64,000 nt of DNA from Prionace glauca (Eukaryota; Chordata; Chondrichthyes; Carcharhiniformes; Carcharhinidae). The position numbers and the translations under genes were made by a program. Where the stretch lies: NCBI GenBank assembly GCA_037974335.1, contig CM075760.1:2458859-2522858 (forward strand), read 5' to 3'. The first letter of the stretch is position 1. Every line of letters begins with the position of its first letter. Of the stretch, positions 1 to 10,509 are shown one piece after another. Below the pieces are notes generated by a model. That model was not told the origin of the DNA, ran no database searches, and was given only the letters and a program-made list of their open reading frames with translations.

Positions 1-416
1 TGCCTGTTCCTGAAAACATTTTTGGAACAGCAACCTTTTTTCTTTTATTGGTTTTCCTTAATTGGCATCAACATAAAACATTAGAAGGGGAAAAAGCCGT
101 GAAAAGTTTGGAAGTTTAACTGAAATATAATGACACATCGAGTTAATTTGAAACAACAGAGCACCAACGTGAATGCATTTTATAACAAAATAGCAAACAA
201 TGAAATCCCCGTGCAGGAAACGGATTGGTTTCACCAAATGGAACCTTCAGGTAATCTTCCTAGTCATTCTACTGCGATGCATTTGGTTTATTTCCCAACA
301 GTTAACTTAGAACTATATTAGGAAGCGGGAAACCTTTAACAGTATCGTTTAAACAATTGTTTTCTGTTATTACATCTGACAAGGAATGTCAGTTTGTCTG
401 TCTCTGCCAAATAGAA
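1..416. other. No recognised feature
   Basis: AT-rich sequence with no exon, RNA gene or known repeat seen. Confidence 0.5.
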
Positions 417-496
417 CATAGAACATAGAACATTACAGCGCAGAACAGGCCCTTCGGCCCACGATGTTGCACCGACCAGTTACAAAACAATGCCCT
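417..496 (-). mobile_element. Short 3' end of a family A LINE
   Basis: The tail repeats of the ATAGAAC type are followed by CAGCGCAGAACAGGCCCTTC and CACGATGTTG, as in the longer copies at 2.1, 11.4 and 30.9 kb. Only about 80 bp of 3' UTR remains. Confidence 0.75.
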
Positions 497-734
497 CTTA
501 AATTTGTGAATTCGCAAAAACAAGCACCCATGCCTAATTGCATTTCAGAAGATAATAGTGAGTCCCTTTCCTGAAATGCTGTCATCAATGTGGTGTTGGT
601 GCGTGCACAGTGCAGTTGTGTTAGGGTTTGCATGATTTTGCCTGGGGAAAATGAAGGAAAGGATCCATATATTTCCAAGGAGGATGTATTGTGTTTTGGA
701 AATATACCGCCACCTTTTAATACAGCTGAGTCAA

Positions 735-882
735 CATCCTGGATGTCCCTCTCCAACACAACTGTGGGTTTACTTCAACCATGTGGACTGCGGCCGTTCA
801 AGAAGGCGGCTCACCCCTATCTTCTCAAGGATATTCAGCGATGAGAAATAAATGTTCGCCGAGGCAGCAACGCCCACAGATT
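735..882 (+). repeat. Interspersed repeat X, 3' end
   Basis: It matches the right end of the longer copy at 57.8-58.4 kb: CATGTGGACTGC, CAAGAAGGCGGCTCACC, then an AATAAATG box and a CAACGCCCACA end. Probably a LINE-derived tail. Confidence 0.6.
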
Positions 883-1672
883 CTTCTTGAATAAGTGTGA
901 GGTGGTTCATTTTGGTAGGGCAATCTTGATTGGGGATTACAGAATCAGCGGCGGGGTTTTGAGGAATGTGGAGGAGAAGAGAGATCTTGGGATTCATATC
1001 CAAAGATCTCTGAAGATTGCCACTCAAGTGGATAAAGCCATGAAGGCGTAAGCGTTCATTAACAGGGGGGTTGAGTTTTAGAGCCCTAGAGTTATGCAGC
1101 AACGATACCGGACCTTGGTGAGACCACATTTGGAATATTGTGTGCAGTTCTGGTCACCTCACTATAAGAAGGATTTGGAAGCATTGGAGAGCGTGTAGAG
1201 GAGATTTGGCAGAGGCCATGCTGCCTGGTTTGGAGAGGAGGTCTTATTGGGAAAGGCTGCGTGAGCTGGGACTTTTCTCTTTTGAGTGGAGGAGGATGAG
1301 AGGCGACTTAATTGAGGTTTATAAGATGTTGAGGGGAATAGATAGAGTGGACGTGCAGAGCCCATTTCCTCAACGGGATGTAGCTGTTACTAGGGGGCAT
1401 AACTATAAGGTTCATCATCAGAGATATAGGACGGATGCCCGAGGTAGATTCTTTACTCAGAGAGTGGTTGGGATGTGAAGCGGACTGCCTGTTGTGATAG
1501 TGGAGTCGGACACTTTAGGAACTTTCAAGTGGTTATTGGATGGGAACATGGAGCACACCAGAATGATAGGGGGTGGGATAGCTTGTTCTTGGGTTTGGAC
1601 GTGGCTCAGCACAACATCGAGGGTCGAAGTGCCTGTACTGTGCTGTATTGTTCTATGCTCTGTGTTCTATCA
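883..1672 (+). mobile_element. Degraded CR1-like LINE 3' fragment (family B type)
   Basis: Pieces read [29 protein letters not shown] and RFFTQRVVGM in different frames, so it has several frameshifts and stops. It ends with a GTCGAAGTGCCTGTACTGTG tail like other family B copies. It is much more diverged than the copy at 45-46.8 kb. Confidence 0.8.
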
Positions 1673-2084
1673 GTGTGAAGTCAAGATATCAACCGCCTAA
1701 TTTAACAGAAATGCATCAGAGCCATTGAAGACTTTACTTCATCACAAGTGGAAACATGCCCGCTCCAAAATGGCCCTTTTGGTCGTAGGATAATGAAAGA
1801 ATGGCTCCCTCGATATTTCCTGGATTTGATGAGACTACTGTAACTTTCAACAGCCACTGTTTTAACGTGGATAACCTGGTGAAGCACAGCAGCCGAACAT
1901 GCGAACTGTTACATTGCAAAGGAAGGTATTACAACCTAATGATGCTTCCCAAATGTTGTGCTCTATTATATGAGCTTGGAAAGAATTAGTCAACGTTTTG
2001 TTTGTGTAATTGTACGACTTGTTCTTGCAAGAGTGCGGGTAGGTGCCTCAGTTACTGCAGCCAAAGGACTTTTCTCGTGTGTCA
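1673..2084. other. No recognised feature
   Basis: About 410 bp between two LINE fragments. Both strands were read for a missing IgNAR C4 domain; none is visible. Confidence 0.5.
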
Positions 2085-3187
2085 ACATAGAACATAGAAC
2101 ATAGAACATTACAGCGCAGAACAGGCCCTTCGGCCCACGATATTGCGCCGACCAGTTACAAAACAATGACCCACTAGCCTAAACCAATCCCTTTTCATCC
2201 ATAAACCTATCCACAGATCTCTTAAACGCCCCCAAACTAGGTGCATTTACAACTGCAGCTGGCAGGGCATTCCAGTCCCTCACCACCCTCTGGGTAAAGA
2301 ACCTACCCCTGACATCTGTCCTATAACTACCCCCCCTTAATTTAAAATCGTGCCCCCTCGTGCTAGCTTTCTCCATCCTAGGAAAAAGGCTATCACTATC
2401 TACCCTGTCTAAACCTCTAATCATCTTATATGTTTCAATGAGATCCCCTCTTAGCCGCCTTCTTTCCAGCGAAAACAACCCCAAATCTCTCAATCTCTCC
2501 TCATAGGATCTCCCCTCCATACCAGGCAACATCCTGGTAAACCTCCTCTGCACCCTCTCCAAAGCCTCCACATCCTTCCTGTAATGTGGGGACCAGAACT
2601 GCACACAAAACTCCAAGTGCGGCCGCACCAGAGATGTGTACAGTTGCATCATGACGCTGCGACTCCTAAATTCAATCCCCCTACCAATAAACGCCAAAAC
2701 TCCGTATGCCTTCTTAACAACCTTATCCACTTGATTCCCAACTTTCAGGGATCTATGTACACATACACCTAGATCCCTCTGCTCCTCCACACTATTCAAA
2801 GTCCTCCCGTTAGCCCTATACTCAACACATCTGTTATTCCTACCGAAATGAATTACCTCACACTTCTCCACATTAAACTCCATCCGCCACTTCTCAGCCC
2901 AGCTCTGCAACCTATCTAAGTCATCCTGCAAACTATGACACCCTTCCTCACAATCTACCACACCTCCGACTTTGGTGTCATCAGCAAACTTACTAATCCA
3001 CCCAACTATACCCTCATCCAGATCATTAGTAAAAATTACAAACAGCAGTGGCCCCAAGACAGATCCCTGAGGCACACCACTTGTAACCGAACTCCATGAC
3101 GAATATTTCCCATCAACCACCACTCTCTGTCTCCTATCTGCTAGCCAATTCCTGATCCAATTACCTAGATCACCCCCAATCCCATGT
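2085..3187 (-). mobile_element. CR1-like LINE (family A), 5' truncated, open C-terminal RT frame
   Basis: One uninterrupted frame covers most of it. It reads [20 protein letters not shown], then KFADDTKVGG (the YADD-type catalytic box as FADD), [35 protein letters not shown] and RFFTQRVVRDWNALPAAVV, ending FMDEKGLV. The tail at 2085 is ATAGAAC repeats. Endonuclease and the N-terminal half of reverse transcriptase are missing. The open frame suggests a fairly recent insertion. It lies downstream of the visible IgNAR exons. Confidence 0.85.
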
Positions 3188-3882
3188 GCAGCAAAGACCA
3201 GGAATGAGAGCATCACAGATTAATTGGACTTTCATTTGATTGGAACTCGTACATGGCAAGCTGTACTAAATAGAGAATTGAACTATTTTTTACTGCTACC
3301 GTACAAATAAATGGTGGCTAGAGACGGGATGGAAAATAGGCAACATCAATTAAATTATCAAATGCCAGAGTGTAACCTGATACTCTGGAAAGTTTTAAAT
3401 TTCCCGGTGTTATTGTAGAGATTGCTGTGCAATTATTGCAGAGAGAATGTTTGCGTACTGAAAAAAAAATCCAATCATAAATTATAAGTAAATCACGAGA
3501 GGTGATTTCTTTGATCAAAAGCACTGGGCACTTGATTAGTTTTAGGGCATGAAAACTGTATTTGATTAGACCCTGTGACAGCTCTCCCACTTGTTACTGT
3601 ACTTTTTAGACTAGAAATGTGCGCATTTCTTTCCATTATTTGGTTGAATGTCTTAACGGTTGCTTCTTTCTGACTTTCAGTTGGCTGACTCGGAGCACAC
3701 AGTATTGTGCTGCGTTAAAACAGTAAGTTCAGTATGGAAGAGAGAGGTGGTAACGTCTCCTCCCTCATCGTGCGGTGCCTTCATTGTCTTAATGCACTGT
3801 TCGGCACTGTGTCAAAGCATGTTCTCATCTGTAGACAACTGCATAATTAACTAACAGGCGTTTTCACCATCATGGAGTCATC
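3188..3882. other. No recognised feature
   Basis: About 0.7 kb. No Ig domain, exon or known repeat could be supported on either strand. Confidence 0.5.
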
Positions 3883-4076
3883 ATCATCAGCGTAGAAACC
3901 CAACAGTGCAGAAAGAGGCCATTTAGCCCATCGAGTCTGCAACAACCACAATCCCACCCAGGCCCTACCCCGATATCCCTACATATTTTACCCGGTAATC
4001 CCTTTAATCTACGCATCTCAGGACACTAAGGGGCAATTTTAGCATGGCCAATAAACCTAACACGCACGTTTTTGGA
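3883..4076 (-). mobile_element. tRNA-derived SINE, 5' truncated
   Basis: On the minus strand it matches the tail half of the full SINE at 58.5 kb, including the region complementary to GGGGCAATTTTAGCATGGCC and to CACAATCCCACCCAGGCCC. The tRNA-like head with its A and B boxes is missing. Confidence 0.75.
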
Positions 4077-4297
4077 CATCCTTCATCTGTTCATTTCACT
4101 GGATTCTCATGTAGCTTGCTTGGGTCTACCAATTGAGTGTTGACTATCATCTCCTTTCCGAGGAGAAGACAAATTAATTGGAGTCCAAACATTTTGGATT
4201 TGCTGGACCTGACTTGAATCTGCTCGTTAGTGTATTCTCTTTTGGATATTGTGGCCGAATTAAGTGAAAAGTCTTATTTTTGAAACAAAAAACATTC

Positions 4298-4974
4298 ATA
4301 AGAACATAAGAACATAAGAAATAGGAGCAGGAGTAGGCCATCTAGCCCTTCGAGCCTGCCCCGCCATTCAATAAGATCATGGCTGATCTGTCGTGGCTCA
4401 GTTCCACATTCCCGCCCTCTCCCCATAACCCTTAATCCCCTCGCTTATCAAAAACCCATCAACCCGCGTCTTAAAAATATTTAGCGAGGCAGCCTCCACC
4501 ACTTCAACGGGCAGAGAATTCCAGAGATTCACCACCCTTTGAGTGAAAATGTTTCTCCTCAACTCCGTTCTAAACCGCCCCCCCCCTTTATCTTGAGGCT
4601 GTGCCCCCTAGTCCTACTGTCCTTTCTGAACGGGAAGAGTCTCTCCACCTCTATCCTATCCATCCCATTCATCATCTTATACGTCTCAATGAGATCTCCC
4701 CTCATTCTTCTAAACTCTAACGAGTACAAGCCTAATCTATTCAGCCTCTCCTCATAGCTCAACCCCCTCAACTCCAGCATCAGCCCAGTAAACCTCCTCT
4801 GCACTCCCTCCAAGGCTAAAATATCCTTGCGTATGTACGGCGCCCAAAACTGCACACAGTACTCCAGCTGCGGCCTCACCAATGCCCTATACAGCTGCAG
4901 CAAGACCTCCCTACTTTTATATTCAATCCCCCTCGCGATGAAGGCCAGCATCCCATTCGCCTTCCTTATCAATT
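4298..4974 (-). mobile_element. CR1-like LINE 3' fragment (family C)
   Basis: It reads minus and ends in AACATAAG repeats at 4298. An open 137-codon frame reads RKANGMLAFIARGIEYKSRE and [18 protein letters not shown]. It is 5' truncated and abuts a family E fragment at 4975. Confidence 0.82.
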
Positions 4975-5420
4975 AAGAACCTATCTATCTCTGTCTCAAA
5001 TACACTCAATACCCCAGCCTCCTCTGTGGCAAAGAGTTCCACAGATTCCCTACTCTCTGTCTGAAGAAATTCCTCCCCATCTCTGTTTTAAAGGATCGTC
5101 CCTTTAGCCTGAGGTTGTGCCCTCTCTGGTTCTAGTTTTTCCTACTAGTGGAAACATCCTCTCCACGTCCACTCTATCCAGGGCCTCGCAGTATCCTGTA
5201 AGTTTCAATAAGATCCCCCCTTCATCCTTCTAAACTCCAACGAGTACAGATCCAGAGTCCTCCTTGGTTCTAAAAGGTCATCCCTGTAGCCTGAGGTTGT
5301 GCCCACAGATCTGAGTCTCTCCGACTAACGGAAACATCCTCTCCACATCTACTCGCAGAATCCTGTAAGTTTCAATAAGGTTCCACCACCCCACTCCCAA
5401 TCCTTCTAAACCCATCAATT
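4975..5420 (-). mobile_element. Degraded LINE 3' fragment (family E)
   Basis: It matches the 3' UTR and reverse-transcriptase C-terminus of the copies at 10.5 and 32.3 kb, for example CAAGAACCTATCTATCTCTG-like and AGTTTTTCCTACTAGTGGAA. Part of it appears twice in a row (5090-5240 and 5260-5400). Confidence 0.65.
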
Positions 5421-5429
5421 TCACACGTA

Positions 5430-5905
5430 AGCCCACTGAAAAAGGAAGCCGCTACTTTCTCAGCTCGGTCTGGGCTCCTGCTCTGCCCAAGGCCGCAAGG
5501 AACTACAAAAGGGTGGTGAATGTAGCCCCAATCCCATCACACAAACCAGCCTCCCATCCATTGACTCCGTCTACACTTCCCGCTGCCTCGGGGAAAAGCA
5601 GCCGGCGTAATCAAGAACCCCCCCCCACGCACCCCGGACATTCTCTCTTCCACCTTCTTCCGTCGGGGAAAAAGATACAAAAGTCTGAGGTCCCGTACCG
5701 ACCGACTCAAGGACAGCTTCTTCCCTGCTGCTGTCAGACTTTTGAATGGACCTACCTCGCACTAAGCTGATCTTTCTCTACACCCTCGCTATGACATTCT
5801 GCACCCTCTCCTTTCCTTCTCTATGAACGGTATGCTTTGTCTGTACAGCACACAAGAAACAACACTCTTCACTGTGTCCCAATACACGTGACAATAATAA
5901 TTCCA
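5430..5905 (+). mobile_element. LINE 3' end fragment (family P) next to the C3 exon
   Basis: Degraded coding sequence reads HSLFHLLPSGK and related strings, then a 3' UTR with CTGTACAGCACACAAGAAAC and an ACAATAATAA end. A second piece of this family lies at 30.6-30.9 kb. Its end lies only about 15 bp from the IgNAR C3 splice donor. Confidence 0.65.
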
Positions 5906-5920
5906 ACAAACTGTGCTTAC

Positions 5921-6238
5921 CTTTCGGGCTGTTGATCGTCTTCTTTCCGATGAATTTTGTAGCTGGATGTGAAACGATACAGGTGTATCTTGCTCCTGTC
6001 TTCCATTCCCCCGCCGGTAAAATGAGGAGGCTGCTTGTGCTGAAGGTCTGGTCCTGTTCCAGAGCAGTGGGGAAGCGAGTGATGTTCGAGCTCAAAACAG
6101 CTCCGTTCTTCTCCCAGGAAATGGATATTTTGTCTGGGTAGAATCCTTTTATCAAACAAGTGAGAGTCGCGACGCTGGAACTTTGAAGCTCCTCTGCTGA
6201 TGGAGGCAAGAGTTGGAGATTGGGCTTCGATGGGTCAA
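5921..6238 (-). CDS. IgNAR: IgNAR constant domain 3 (C3) exon
   Basis: A 318-bp exon with a TTCTGTTGCAG acceptor and a GTAAGC donor, phase 1 at both ends. It encodes an Ig C domain: VDPSKPNLQLLPPSAEEL, first cysteine in ATLTCLIKGFYPD, Trp in ISWEKNG, second cysteine in ARYTCIVSHPATKF, ending GKKTINSPK. The CLIKGFYP and YTCIVSHPA strings are classic C1-set signatures. Its donor is phase 1, so another domain exon should follow. No further Ig exon was found in the 5.9 kb downstream, where a LINE fragment begins within about 20 bp of the donor. Confidence 0.92.
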
Positions 6239-6326
6239 CTGCAACAGAATAACAACCAATGATTTCCATCCCTCCATTGTCATTCAGAAAAGAAGGATTA
6301 TGTTTGCTCATCGTACAATAACTCAC

Positions 6327-6632
6327 CTTTTAATTTTTGTGTTCGTTTTGAGACTGGAGTCGATGATTCGCTCTGTTGTGCTGAACAGTTGTATTCAGCC
6401 CCACGATCCCACTCCTCCACACTGCTGGTCAAGCGGCTGATGGTCAGATACTGCTTTCTTTGTTGAGGTCCTTCAGTTTGAACACCTTCAGTCCTTTTCT
6501 TACCATTCACTGTCCAAGAGATCCTAACCACACTGGGAACTGTGGATATCACTTCACAAATGAGTGTGACAGTTTTCTTTATCCAGATTTCTTCAAGTGA
6601 GGGGTCTCTGAGAAATACTGTGATTTCTGTCA
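6327..6632 (-). CDS. IgNAR: IgNAR constant domain 2 (C2) exon
   Basis: A 306-bp exon with a TTATTTTCCAG acceptor and a GTGAGT donor, phase 1 at both ends. It encodes an Ig C domain starting VTEITVFLRDPSLEEIWIKK. The first cysteine is in VTLICEVIS, the Trp in RISWTVNG, and the second cysteine in AEYNCSAQQS; it ends STPVSKRTQKLK. Length and phase are right for one Ig constant domain. Only the two canonical cysteines are present. Position after C1 and the lack of a hinge or membrane segment support C2. The frame is intact. Confidence 0.92.
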
Positions 6633-7386
6633 CTGGAAAATAACATAAATCCTGAATCAATGACAGGCATTAATGATAATGATTTCTTTTATAACGAGAA
6701 TTTTAATGTCAGTGAGAGCCGTTCGCGGGGCAATTTTTGAAGGGCATGCGCAGAGTGGATAAGAAAATTTGTGCCCTTAGTTAAACGATCAGAAAGTACG
6801 TGTTAGAAGTTCAAGCTGAAGGGTCGGCATGTTACGGTGATTTGAGAAAAGACGATTTATTCCCAGATTGCAATGACGGTCTGGTCTGCACTTCCTAAGA
6901 GGATGGTAGAGGTAGTTTGTCTCACATCCTTTTAAAACATGTCTACATGTGCACTTGTCACGTCATCACATTCAAGGCGATGGGGACAACTGCTGGTGAA
7001 TGGGATTAAGCGGGAGTTCATGCTTCTTTGGTGTCCTTGCAGATTCCAGAGGCCGAAGGGCCTATTCTGCAATGAATGTGCTATGAATAAATGATTCAAT
7101 TGGCCTGCTCCAGGATCTCCAACAACAAAATATGTGAAATTCTGTGAATCTGAAATTGAAAAAAAAAACGGAAATTGCTAAAGATGAGTCAAACAGTTTC
7201 CGAAATCCTTCTGCTTCTCTCGCCAAACATACTGCTGAGTTTTCATAAAATTTTCTGGATTTTCTTTCCAGGATTTTTAATGTTTATTGAATAATTTATG
7301 TTCCAGCTTCCCAATGAATTGAATCCTGAAAATAAAATAAGATTGCATGTCATCTGGAAGTTTGTGAGTTGGTTCCATTTCCTTAC
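6633..7386 (-). other. IgNAR C1-C2 intron
   Basis: An intron of 754 bp with a GTAAGG donor and a TTATTTTCCAG acceptor. No coding sequence was recognised. A short scrap near 7035-7085 contains the GGCCGAAGGGCC motif seen at SINE and LINE tails. Confidence 0.75.
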
Positions 7387-7698
7387 CTGATGTTGATCTA
7401 ATTTCTTTCCGTTTCTTGCTGTTGGTAGCAGAATGGGTCACTTGGCAGCTGTACGTGGAACCGCTGTTCCATTCCTGAAGCGGCAATTTAAGGGTGCTGC
7501 TGGATTGGAATTTTCCATCTGCTGTCGCGCATGGGGATGTGGTGGTGAAGCCAGACTGTAGGGCGTTTCCGTTCTTCTCCCAGCTCACTCCAATGCTTTC
7601 TGGTTTGTATTCATTGATCAAACAAATCAGCTGCACAAACCCCTTTGCTCTCGACTCATCAGTTTCAGAGAAGAGACTGATGATTGGGGGAGTTGCTC
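7387..7698 (-). CDS. IgNAR: IgNAR constant domain 1 (C1) exon
   Basis: This 312-bp exon has a TTTTAG acceptor and a GTAAGG donor, both phase 1. It encodes a C1-set Ig domain beginning GATPPIISLFSETDES. The first cysteine is in VQLICLINEY, the core Trp in GVSWEKNG, and the second cysteine in STYSCQVTHSATNS; it ends KKRKEIRSTS. The PLQEWNSGSTYSCQVTHSA and RKEIRSTS strings match IgNAR C1 as I know it. It is the first constant domain of the secreted or membrane IgNAR chain. A third cysteine lies in TTSPCATADG. The frame is intact. It is separated from J by about 8.1 kb of intron full of repeats. Confidence 0.95.
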
Positions 7699-8964
7699 CT
7701 AAAATTACAAAACAGTTCTTAGTCTCCTGTCTGTCTAAAATTAAATCGTTTTCAACATGCTCAGCCTAAATTTATTTCTGAACCAATATCGAGATCGAAA
7801 TGAAATAATCCTGGCAGTATCAAATTGCTGTATGTGGGAGCACATTAACGGCATCATCTATCTGAATGAATCAGTGCCGAGATTCGAAAGGTACAGATTT
7901 AACTCAGAGTTCGTTTAGCAGGGCATTGGCAACCTGAATTTGAGATTTATATTAAGACGTATCTCAATTTTCTCTGGCAAATTTCAACGGGGCATTGAGC
8001 GTTTCACAAGGTGTTGGATAAGATGTTCAATTTTATTTAAAAAAATAGCTGTAACAGGTATGACAATTTCTGGAATGTTACTGTGTACATGTATCTCATG
8101 GTGAATGGCTGTGAGGGAACAGATAAGGAGCTGGTCCCCGTACTGCAAAGCTATGTTTTGATAACCTCTTGATAACTACTGACAATCTGGTTAGTAATAC
8201 AGTCAACATGAGGACAGTCAGCTCCACATCTACCGCCAGCCATCAATTATGAGCAGAATATTCGGGTATGGACATTGTGTTGAAGGAATTGAGATCATAA
8301 TGAACGTTTACATTTGCTTGTCGTTACTTAAATTGATGACCAAATGATTGTGAATTCAATGTGTCAAACATTTCATTCCTTTTGACATGGCGCAAAAAGG
8401 TTGCCTAATATTCTATATACATTGAATTCATTTTTTCCTCTCATATATGTTTTTATTTTCAATATCAATGTGCGCCTCGTTGACATCATTTGACACCAAA
8501 ATGAGACTGTGCACCTGTGCACTGTTGTATACTGACAACCTACACCGCCACAAAGGTCAAAGGTCACTGAATTAACCAATTGTTAGTCCAACATCCAGCA
8601 CTGCAATGCAACGGTTCCCTTGAAATAAACTTTCGGAATGCGAAGGTCATCAGATCCCAGTATAGATCCCACTTCCCATCTGAGGCCGACTAGACTGATG
8701 ATAACAATGGAATATTGTTTTGACCACAAGACAAGATTCTGACCAAGTGTTCATTTCATTTCTCAAGGCCATTACGTATCACAACAGATACAGCGTCCAG
8801 CTTCGCTTCCACATGAGCACAAGCGCTGCTGAAATCATGATTTTTTAATTTCCTTTCTCTATCCAAATCCATTCTAAATCATCACTCTTCCTTCTCCCTT
8901 TTGTGAATTTAAAGCCACCAAAGCCACTATTGACCGATTTTTAACCATGCTAAGTATCTTTGTC
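7699..8964 (-). other. IgNAR J-C1 intron, C1-proximal part
   Basis: About 1.3 kb of AT-rich intron. No exon, repeat family or RNA gene was recognised here. Confidence 0.6.
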
Positions 8965-9625
8965 ATGATGTGGAGATGCCGGCTGGGGTAAACTGGGGTA
9001 AACACAGTAAGAAGTCTCACAACACCAGTCCAAAAGGTTTATTTGGGAGTAAAAGCCATTCGCTTTTGCAGCGCTGCCCCTTCGTCAGGTAAGTGGAAGT
9101 TCTGTTCACAAACGGGGAATATAAAGACATAAGCTCACTTTACAAAATATTGTTTGGAATGACGTCTTTACAGGCAATCAGGTCTGAAAGGTACAGACAA
9201 TGTCAATCGAGAGAGGGTTAAGTACGGGTTAAAGAGGTGTGAATTGTCTCCAGCAGGGGCAGTTAGTGAGATTTTGCAAACCTAGGCAAGTCATGGGGAT
9301 TACAGGTAGTGTGACATATACCCAAAATCCCGCTTGAGGTCGTCCTCATCTGTGCAGAACCTGGCTATCAGTTTCTGCTCAGCGACTGTGCCCTGTGGTG
9401 GGTCATGATACACATCTCTTTAACCTGTTCTTAGCCCTATCTCCAATCACATTGTCTGTACCTCTAAGGCCTGTAAAGGCTCGGATTCCAATCATTATTT
9501 TGTAAATTGAGTTTGTGTCTTTTTATGCCCTGTTTGTGAACAGAACTCCCACTTACCTGACGAAGGGGCAGTACTCCGAAATAAATCTGTTGGACTTTAA
9601 TCTGGTGTTGTGAGACTTCTTAAAA
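8965..9625. mobile_element. Penelope-like fragment flanked by inverted terminal copies
   Basis: The left arm (about 9005-9215) and the right arm (about 9430-9625) are inverted copies of one sequence. It includes GAAGTCTCACAACACCAG and CCCCTTCGTCAGGTAAGTGG. The middle (9255-9400) matches the end of the GIY-YIG coding region seen again at 31.8-31.95 kb. Paired terminal copies around the end of a GIY-YIG frame are typical of Penelope-like retroelements with pseudo-LTRs. The insert lies in the IgNAR J-C1 intron. The reverse-transcriptase part is missing, so it is a dead remnant. Confidence 0.65.
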
Positions 9626-10509
9626 TATCTTTGCCCCATGAGTTCGACGCTCGATAACCTACACAGTTCACAGGTCAATCAACATACTTATCTTAAAATT
9701 CTCTGCCAACTTTCCAACTTCCATCCTCCTCCTAGAACATAACCGGATGTTCCACAAAGTACAAAGCACTTATGCATGCATATTTGTGTCCAATTTCAAT
9801 TGCTCCAACATTGGTCGCCTTCCAATTAGTGGCCGTTCTTCATGTTCTGTAATTCTCTGCCAAAGCCTCACCACCCTTCCAGCTGGCATCTTTCCTTTAT
9901 GATATTCATTAAATGAAACACAATAAAGTAAAATATAAGCAAACAAGTCTACCCCTCTAATCAAAGTTTTGCCAATCGGCAATAACATCACCTTCAGTGG
10001 CTTTTGATAGACTTCAGTGTTTGACAATCCCATGAACTGCTTTGGGGTTGCATTTTTACGCTAAAACTACGATGCGAGTTCACGTTGTCACTGTTCTTAA
10101 CACTGCCAACATCTTTAATAATAATTGAGCTCGTTGCTTTCTGAAAGAAGGATTCCTACATTAATACCAGAGTGCAAAAATGCGTGTGTATGGTAGATGT
10201 TATGAAACAGCGATGCATTAAGTGTTAAGGAAATGACTGATAGAATAATGACAATGCCAACACAGAAGAATGAAGATGAAAATTATTCAGATGGCATGAC
10301 TGCTTCTTGCAGGGCATTCATTACTCACAAAAACTTTTGCTTAATGCATCTATTTATCTTCATAAAATTATTTTACAATCGTGCCTTTTCTTTACCGAAC
10401 GATACAAATATTGTTTCTGTCCAATTCGGTATTGAGAACTCTTCTTGATTATTAAGAATGTAAAATTTTATTCTGATTGACTGAGATCAAAGCTAATTTG
10501 TCAAATAGC
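9626..10509 (-). other. IgNAR J-C1 intron, no recognised feature
   Basis: About 0.9 kb without a gene or repeat that I recognise. Confidence 0.55.

Noticed and set aside
2584-2772. Repeated plus-strand frames reading MWGPELHTKLQV (also near 11.9 and 31.4 kb)
   Set aside because: They are antisense shadows of the family A LINE reverse-transcriptase frame.
3660-3854. Possible plus-strand exon between a CTGACTTTCAG acceptor and an ACAG-TAAG donor-like site
   Set aside because: The encoded peptide has no recognisable domain, and the donor lacks a proper GT after the exon end.
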